Source of the DNA: RSA11 sp965652565
Lineage (GTDB): Bacteria > Actinomycetota > Thermoleophilia > Solirubrobacterales > 70-9
NCBI GenBank assembly: GCA_965652565.1
Contig: CBFGWL010000088.1
Coordinates: 1-11,091, forward strand
DNA length: 11,091 nucleotides
Direction: 5' to 3'
The notes below the pieces were generated by a model. It ran no database searches, was not told the origin of the DNA, and saw only the letters and a list, made by a program, of their open reading frames with translations. The number at the start of each line of letters is the position of its first letter. Positions within the stretch are counted from its first letter, which is position 1. The position numbers and the translations under genes are program-made. Positions 7,247 to 11,091 of the stretch are shown here, piece after piece.

Positions 7247-8857
7247 ATGTCAACCGAGGCCAGGGCGCCCGGCTTGTTCACCCGCAAGGCCACCGGCCTT
7301 GTGCGGGAGGCCAAGACCCGCGACGCCCTCTTCTACAACCTGTTGTGGTCGAGCGTCGCGCTGACGTTCGCGTTCTATTGGCTGTTCTTCGCGTTCTATC
7401 CCGGCGCGAACCCGTATCTCGGGTTCCTGATCGCCGCGGCGCTGGGCACGCCAGGCGCGTTCCTCTACGCGATGCTGACCCAGGTGATGCCGCGCACGGG
7501 CGGCGACTACGTGTTCAACAGCCGCGCCCTGCACCCCGCGGTCGGCTTCGCGGGCAACTTCAGCTACGTGTTCTGGCTGGCGGTCGTGATCGGCGTCTAC
7601 ACGACGTACTTCGCGGCCTACGGCATCGGGGCCTGGGGGCGGATGATGACCGGCTTCACCGGCTCCGAGGGCTGGGTGGAGTTCGGCGACTGGTTCTCCA
7701 CCGAGTGGGGCCTGTTCATCACCGGCACGGTGGCGCTGTTGATCTCCGCCGGGCTGTTCATCCGTGGCGGCACGCGCCTGTTCTTCAAGGTGCAGGCGGC
7801 CGGCTTCGGCCTCTACGTGCTGGGCGCGTTCCTGCTGCCGATGATCGTCGGCCTGTTCCAGGGCGAGTCGGGCTTCGTCTCGAACTTCAACGAGTACGGC
7901 GCCAACCTCGGCGCGCCCGACGCGCACGAGGCGCTCGTCGCCTCGGCCAACGAGGCGGGCTTCGCATCGGCCGGCTTCGACTTCGAGGCCACCGTGAAGA
8001 CGGTCTCGATCTTCTGGTTCATCTTCGGGTTCATCTACTCGTCGAACTACTTCGCTGGCGAGATCCGGCTGGCGCGCGGCACGCACCTGAAGTCGATGCC
8101 GGGCGCCGTCGTGCTGGCGATCGGCGCGCTGCTCCTGCTCACGCCGGCGTTCACGAGCGTGGCCCCGACGGAGCTCAACGGCATGCTGGGCTTCGCGGAC
8201 CCCGCTGCGTATGGCTTCGCGGCCGCCCCGGCGTATCCGGAGATCATGGCGATCGGCTCCGGCAACGCGATCCTGGGCACGCTGATCATCGGCGGCTTCG
8301 CGATCGGCCTGTTGCTGTGGTTGCCGCAGACGCTGCTGCTGACCAGCCGCAGCATGTTCGCCTGGTCGTTCGACCGGATCATGCCCGACCGCCTCTCCTA
8401 CGTCGACCCGCGCTCGCGCTCGCCGCTGATCGCGATCGCCGTGATGCTCGTGCTCAGCATCGCGAGCACCGCGGTCTACGCGTTCACCGATTGGTTCACC
8501 GAGGTCTCGGTGCTGCTCGGGCTGTCGCTGACCCTGCTGATCACGGCGATCTCGGGGATCGTGCTGCCCTTCCGCCAGCCGGCGATGGTCGAGGGCTCGC
8601 CCTACAACCGCCGTGTGCTGGGGATGCCGCTGTTCACGTTCGTCGGCATCCTCGCGCTGATCGGCTTCGGTGGCGCGATCGGGATCATCCTGTGGGACGA
8701 GGGCTCGGGCGCCTCGCTGAGCGCCAACCCGGGCAAGCTGATCCTGGCGCTGTGCGTGTACGCGGCGGCGCTCGTGATCTACATGATCTCTCGTGAGGTG
8801 CGCAAGCGGCAGGGCATCGACCTCTCGCTCTCGCACCGCGAGCTGCCCCCGGAGTGA
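7247..8857 (+). CDS. APC-superfamily amino acid/polyamine permease
   Basis: The 536-residue protein is a membrane transporter of the amino acid-polyamine-organocation superfamily. It starts with a cytoplasmic GLVREAKTRDAL segment, typical of these permeases, followed by about twelve hydrophobic helices. Helix 1 includes NLLWSSVALTFAFYWLFFAF, and MPRTGGDYVFNSRALHP (about residue 85) is the family's conserved loop after helix 2. A long, acidic, poorly hydrophobic stretch at about 205-245 (GESGFVSNFNEYGANLG and following) is an outside loop larger than in most relatives. The C-terminus after the last helix is basic (REVRKRQG). GGAGGAGGAGAGG ends six bases before the ATG, predicting strong translation. 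It sits 28 bp after the amidase gene, so it probably imports the operon's substrate, likely a cationic guanidino compound or amino acid. Substrate specificity cannot be read from sequence. Confidence 0.9.
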   Translation: MSTEARAPGLFTRKATGLVREAKTRDALFYNLLWSSVALTFAFYWLFFAFYPGANPYLGFLIAAALGTPGAFLYAMLTQVMPRTGGDYVFNSRALHPAVGFAGNFSYVFWLAVVIGVYTTYFAAYGIGAWGRMMTGFTGSEGWVEFGDWFSTEWGLFITGTVALLISAGLFIRGGTRLFFKVQAAGFGLYVLGAFLLPMIVGLFQGESGFVSNFNEYGANLGAPDAHEALVASANEAGFASAGFDFEATVKTVSIFWFIFGFIYSSNYFAGEIRLARGTHLKSMPGAVVLAIGALLLLTPAFTSVAPTELNGMLGFADPAAYGFAAAPAYPEIMAIGSGNAILGTLIIGGFAIGLLLWLPQTLLLTSRSMFAWSFDRIMPDRLSYVDPRSRSPLIAIAVMLVLSIASTAVYAFTDWFTEVSVLLGLSLTLLITAISGIVLPFRQPAMVEGSPYNRRVLGMPLFTFVGILALIGFGGAIGIILWDEGSGASLSANPGKLILALCVYAAALVIYMISREVRKRQGIDLSLSHRELPPE

Positions 8858-8877
8858 CCGGGGCACTACGGATCTAG

Positions 8878-9864
8878 ATGGGTTTATTCGGGAGAAAACG
8901 CAAGGAAGGGGCGGGCGGCAAGCCCGTCCGCCTCTTCTACGCATCCGACATCCACGGCACCGAGGTGCTGTGGCGCAAGTTCCTGAACGCGGGCAAGGCC
9001 TACGAGGCCGACGTGCTCGTGATGGGCGGCGATCTCACCGGCAAGGCGGTGATCCCGCTTGTCGGCGATGAGCAGTCGGGCTACGAGGTGGAGCTCTTCG
9101 GCGAGCGCCAGCGGGTGGCGCCCGAGGAGGTCGAGGAGCTCGAGCGCCAGATCCGCGGCAAGGGCATGTACCCGCACCGGATGACCGCCGCCGAGGTCGA
9201 GCGGGTCGCGGCGCTGGACGAGGAGGCCCGAGAGGAGTGGTTCGCCGAGGTCATGCTGATCACGTTCCGCCGCTGGCTCGAGCTGGCCGAGGAGCGGCTC
9301 GCCGACGGCGGCACACGGTGCATCGTCATGCCCGGCAACGACGACCCGCCCGGGATCGACGACGCGCTCGAGGAGGCGACCTACGTGGAGGCCTGCGACG
9401 ACCGCATCGTGGAGTTCGACGGCTACTCGATGGTCTCGCTCGGCTACTCCAACCCGACGCCGTTCGACTCGCCGCGCGAGCTCCCCGAGGAAGAGATCGC
9501 GCGCCGCGTGAGCGCCCTGGCCGAGCGGGTGCCCGACATGTCGCGGTGCATCTTCAACCTGCACGTGCCGCCCTACGACTCGCAGCTCGACACCGCCCCC
9601 GAGCTCGACGAGGATCTGCAGATCGTGATGGCCGGCTCCGAGCCCAAGCAGATCCCGGTGGGTTCCACGGCCGTGCGCGAGGTGATCGAGCGCTACCAGC
9701 CGATGCTCGCGCTGCACGGGCACGTCCACGAGAGCGCCGGCGCCGTGAGGATCGGCCGCACGCTCTGCATCAACCCCGGCAGCGACTACCACACGGGCCG
9801 CATCTCGGGCTGTCTGCTGGCGCTGCGCGGGGAGAAGGTCACCCACCAGTTCATCAGCGGCTGA
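8878..9864 (+). CDS. Calcineurin-like metallophosphoesterase with a helical insert
   Basis: The 328-residue product has the binuclear metallophosphoesterase motifs: SDIHG (23-27), GGD (50-52), GNDD (153-156), NLH (227-229) and GHVH (281-284), with a closing NPGSDY (299-304). GNDD replaces the usual GNH(D/E), as the GNCD of the YfcE/MJ0936 group does, so the general-acid His is missing. The GGD and GND motifs are about 100 residues apart instead of about 30. The insert (roughly 64-142) is highly charged and looks helical (VEELERQIRGK; WLELAEERL). No signal peptide is seen, so it acts in the cytoplasm. It starts 20 bp after the permease stop, with no clear Shine-Dalgarno, and lies 14 bp before the nucleotidyltransferase gene. 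Substrate unknown: a phosphodiester, a phosphomonoester or a nucleotidylated product of the next gene are all possible. Confidence 0.85.
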   Translation: MGLFGRKRKEGAGGKPVRLFYASDIHGTEVLWRKFLNAGKAYEADVLVMGGDLTGKAVIPLVGDEQSGYEVELFGERQRVAPEEVEELERQIRGKGMYPHRMTAAEVERVAALDEEAREEWFAEVMLITFRRWLELAEERLADGGTRCIVMPGNDDPPGIDDALEEATYVEACDDRIVEFDGYSMVSLGYSNPTPFDSPRELPEEEIARRVSALAERVPDMSRCIFNLHVPPYDSQLDTAPELDEDLQIVMAGSEPKQIPVGSTAVREVIERYQPMLALHGHVHESAGAVRIGRTLCINPGSDYHTGRISGCLLALRGEKVTHQFISG

Positions 9865-9878
9865 AGGAGGCTGAGAAC

Positions 9879-10640
9879 GTGACCCAAGGCGTCAATCCAG
9901 ATCTCAACGTCGAGGCGCGCAGGCTGCTCGATGCCTTCGCCGAGCGCGGTCTGGAGGTCCGCCTTCTGGGTGGGCTCGCGATCCGGATCGCGCTTGGCGA
10001 GCGGTTCCCCGACCACCTCAAGCGCGATCACGACGACATCGACCTGATCTGCTCGAAGCGCCACGGCGCTGAGGTCGAGCGCGCGATCGCCGAGTTGGGC
10101 TGGGAGCCGCGGCGCGAGTTCAACGCGCTGAACGGCGCGCGCCGGCTGCTCTTCGAGGACCCGCCGACGGGCCACAAGATCGACACGTTCGTCGAGACCT
10201 TCGAGATGTGCCACCGGCTGCCGCTCGCCGATCAGCTGGACGTGCGCGAGGACACGCTCCCGCCCGCCGACCTGCTGCTCACCAAGCTGCAGATCATCGA
10301 GCTCAACGCCAAGGACCGCGGCGATGCCTACGCGCTGCTCTCCGGCTTCCCGCTCGCCGGCAGCAACGGCAACGGCGGGGAGGTCATCGACGTCGAGCGG
10401 ATCGCCGCCCTCGCCGCTCGCGACTGGGGCCTCTACCACACGCTCGAGCTCAACTTCGAGCGCCTGCGGGCGGGCCTCGACGAGGTCGAGCTCGGGCCGG
10501 GCGAGCGTGAGCGCATCGCGACGGCGCTGGACGCGATCGTCGCGGCCATGGAGCGGGCGCCCAAGACGCGGGGCTGGAAGCTCCGCGCTCGTATCGGTGA
10601 GCGCAAGCGCTGGTACGAGGAGCCCGAGGAGATCGGATGA
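9879..10640 (+). CDS. Nucleotidyltransferase-fold protein
   Basis: The 253-residue product has the pol-beta nucleotidyltransferase core: LLGGLAIRIAL (29-39, the GG helix turn), DHDDIDLIC with metal-binding D53 and D55 (50-58), and a third acid, D102, in HKIDTFVETFEMCH. A helical C-terminal part follows (PPADLLLTKLQIIELNAKDRGDAYALL, then an ARDWGLYHT-like segment). Such proteins transfer NMP from NTP to small molecules, such as aminoglycosides, or to proteins; the MNT/AbiEii-like group is a relative, but I see no toxin or antitoxin partner. The GTG start is chosen for AAGGAGG eight bases upstream, right after the phosphoesterase stop. An upstream extension in this frame runs through the phosphoesterase gene and is not real. 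The last gene of the operon. Pairing with a phosphoesterase suggests addition and removal of a nucleotidyl group, which is inference. Confidence 0.8.
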   Translation: MTQGVNPDLNVEARRLLDAFAERGLEVRLLGGLAIRIALGERFPDHLKRDHDDIDLICSKRHGAEVERAIAELGWEPRREFNALNGARRLLFEDPPTGHKIDTFVETFEMCHRLPLADQLDVREDTLPPADLLLTKLQIIELNAKDRGDAYALLSGFPLAGSNGNGGEVIDVERIAALAARDWGLYHTLELNFERLRAGLDEVELGPGERERIATALDAIVAAMERAPKTRGWKLRARIGERKRWYEEPEEIG

Positions 10641-10652
10641 GCTCCCTCGGAA

Positions 10653-10684
10653 CCCCCCAATTTGGGGGGAATCGAAATTTTTTT
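10653..10684 (+). terminator. Possible intrinsic terminator or hairpin after the operon
   Basis: CCCCCC (10653-10658) pairs with GGGGGG (10664-10669) across AATTT; two A-T pairs can extend the stem. Seven T residues follow at 10678-10684, but eight bases separate them from the stem, which is too far for an ideal terminator. The T-run is part of the palindrome TTTTTGCAAAAA. Confidence 0.4.
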
Positions 10685-10734
10685 GCAAAAAGATGTTTCG
10701 GCTTCGCGAGCGTTGGGAACAGGCGAGCCAGGGT

Positions 10735-10746
10735 TCGCGATCGCGA
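10735..10746. repeat. Perfect 12-bp palindrome TCGCGATCGCGA
   Basis: The self-complementary TCGCGATCGCGA is preceded by GGGT and followed by CCCC, which can lengthen a hairpin with a bulge. It contains GCGATCGC. Only one copy is seen in the window, so its role is unknown. Confidence 0.5.
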
Positions 10747-10788
10747 CCCCTACAAGACGGGAACTCCCTGAGCAAACCCGTCCAAGCC

Positions 10789-10830
10789 AAGACGGGCCGC
10801 CAGTCCCCCCGGGCGGCCCGTCTTCTTTTT
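10789..10830 (+). terminator. Strong intrinsic terminator of the five-gene operon
   Basis: AAGACGGGCCGCC (10789-10801) pairs perfectly over 13 bp with GGCGGCCCGTCTT (10812-10824), with loop AGTCCCCCCG. It is followed by C and TTTTT (10826-10830). The T-tract is only on the plus strand, so it serves transcripts coming from the operon. Confidence 0.88.
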
Positions 10831-10839
10831 GTGAAAGGC

Positions 10840-10863
10840 CTGTGCGTCCCGTGGGACGCACAG
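10840..10863. repeat. Perfect inverted repeat, 11-bp arms
   Basis: CTGTGCGTCCC (10840-10850) and GGGACGCACAG (10853-10863) are exact complements separated by GT. No T-tract follows on either strand, so it is not an ordinary terminator. Confidence 0.7.
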
Positions 10864-10865
10864 AG

Positions 10866-10900
10866 GACGGGCCGTCGCCTCCCCCCGGCGACGGCCCGTC
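10866..10900. repeat. Perfect inverted repeat, 14-bp arms, resembling the terminator stem
   Basis: GACGGGCCGTCGCC (10866-10879) pairs perfectly with GGCGACGGCCCGTC (10887-10900) around a TCCCCCC loop. Arms and C-rich loop resemble the terminator at 10789-10824, but no T-tract follows. It may be a decayed or alternative terminator. Confidence 0.7.
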
Positions 10901-10977
10901 GTCGTTGCGGGCCCCGGGTGGAAGAGCGGAGCCCGCGGATGAGGGAGTCGGCACGCCCCCGCCACTCCTGACACGAC

Positions 10978-11018
10978 GTTCAGCCCTAGTCGTCGTTTTC
11001 CGACGACGTGGGCTGAAC
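10978..11018. repeat. 41-bp palindromic element, copy 1
   Basis: Outer arms GTTCAGCCC and GGGCTGAAC are perfect complements. After a 2x2 internal loop, the inner arms GTCGTCG and CGACGAC pair perfectly around TTTTC. Copy 2 has the same length and outer arms. A flanking AC upstream and C downstream are also shared. Confidence 0.8.
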
Positions 11019-11049
11019 CCGGGCCGCGGCGCGGCCCCAGCACGCCAAC
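11019..11049. repeat. Spacer between the palindromes with its own hairpin
   Basis: The 31 bases between the two elements contain GGGCCGC, GGC and GCGGCCC in succession, a perfect 7-bp stem with a three-base loop. Confidence 0.55.
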
Positions 11050-11090
11050 GTTCAGCCCTGGTAGCCGGTTTTCGAACACGTGGGCTGAAC
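11050..11090. repeat. 41-bp palindromic element, copy 2
   Basis: It has the same outer arms as copy 1 (GTTCAGCCC and GGGCTGAAC) and 34 of 41 identical positions. All seven differences lie in the inner part, where the inner stem is mostly lost (only GTT-TTCG-AAC can pair). The window ends one base later, so more copies could follow. Confidence 0.8.
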
Positions 11091-11091
11091 C

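Larger units (their letters stand above)
10641..11091. other. Hairpin-rich region without a convincing gene
   Basis: The 451 bases after the nucleotidyltransferase contain only short or shadow reading frames on either strand. They hold at least six inverted repeats, listed separately, and an AT-rich islet at about 10670-10700 that stands out from the surroundings. No tRNA, rRNA or recognised RNA family was identified. A 44-codon frame starting in the ATGA at the preceding stop (10637-10771) uses codons rare here (CAA, AAT, AGA, TGT, TTT) and runs through the hairpin and T-tract, so it is probably not a gene. Confidence 0.6.

Noticed and set aside
7250..8944. Long open frame on the minus strand opposite the permease
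   Set aside because: Arg/Asp/Gln-rich low-complexity translation with no motif; it is the antisense shadow of a clear 12-helix permease in GC-rich DNA.
9237..9878. N-terminal extension of the nucleotidyltransferase frame
   Set aside because: It lies in another frame of the phosphoesterase gene and is Arg/Ala-rich; the GTG at 9879 has a proper Shine-Dalgarno.
10729..10752. tRNA T-arm-like GGGTTCGCGATCGCGACCCC
   Set aside because: No acceptor, D or anticodon arm at the right distances, and no CCA-side pairing; it is better read as a palindrome.
10637..10771. 44-codon frame overlapping the nucleotidyltransferase stop by ATGA
   Set aside because: Codon use is unlike the neighbours and it crosses a hairpin and a seven-T run; kept only as a possible leader peptide in the attenuator idea.
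10978..11090. Possible CRISPR fragment (41-bp repeat, 31-bp spacer)
   Set aside because: Only two copies, seven differences between them, a repeat that is almost fully palindromic and too long, and no cas genes.

Overview
The window is high-GC DNA with the strong G/C third-position bias, TTG and GTG starts, and TAnnnT-type promoters of an actinobacterium. The mix of genes (FolE2-type GTP cyclohydrolase, a short primary-type sigma factor with an N-terminal 1.1-like segment, secreted GGGV/DDGW repeat protein) would suit the Thermoleophilia/Solirubrobacterales, but that placement is inference from style, not from a marker gene.

Layout. Bases 1-191 are extremely C-rich, with no gene I can support. 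pgsA (192-764, +) makes phosphatidylglycerophosphate. It converges on a secreted three-repeat protein (807-1715, -), which lies behind folE2 (1823-2875, -). folE2 is divergent from a sigma-70 factor gene (3018-4187, +, TTG start). The sigma gene converges on a LacI-family regulator (4184-5245, -); their stop codons share a single CTAG.

The right half is one apparent transcription unit. A clear promoter (TTGACT, 17-bp spacer, TTTACT at 5290-5318) has a LacI-type palindrome filling its spacer and a second copy 37 bp downstream. Behind it run five tightly packed + strand genes: an arginase/agmatinase-family ureohydrolase (5456-6445), a nitrilase-family amidase (6442-7218), a 12-TM-type APC permease (7247-8857), a calcineurin-like metallophosphoesterase (8878-9864) and a nucleotidyltransferase (9879-10640). 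A strong intrinsic terminator follows at 10789-10830. The divergent LacI gene is the obvious repressor. The two hydrolases and the permease make chemical sense as uptake and stepwise hydrolysis of a guanidino amide (for example 4-guanidinobutyramide to 4-guanidinobutyrate to GABA plus urea), but the substrate is inferred. The phosphoesterase/nucleotidyltransferase pair has no obvious place in such a pathway and is the most interesting unknown.

Bases 10641-11091 hold no convincing gene but are dense in hairpins: a C6/G6 hairpin beside an AT-rich islet, an attenuator-like set of alternating GACGGG/CCCGTC segments, two more perfect long stems, and two 41-bp copies of a palindromic element that runs to the window edge.
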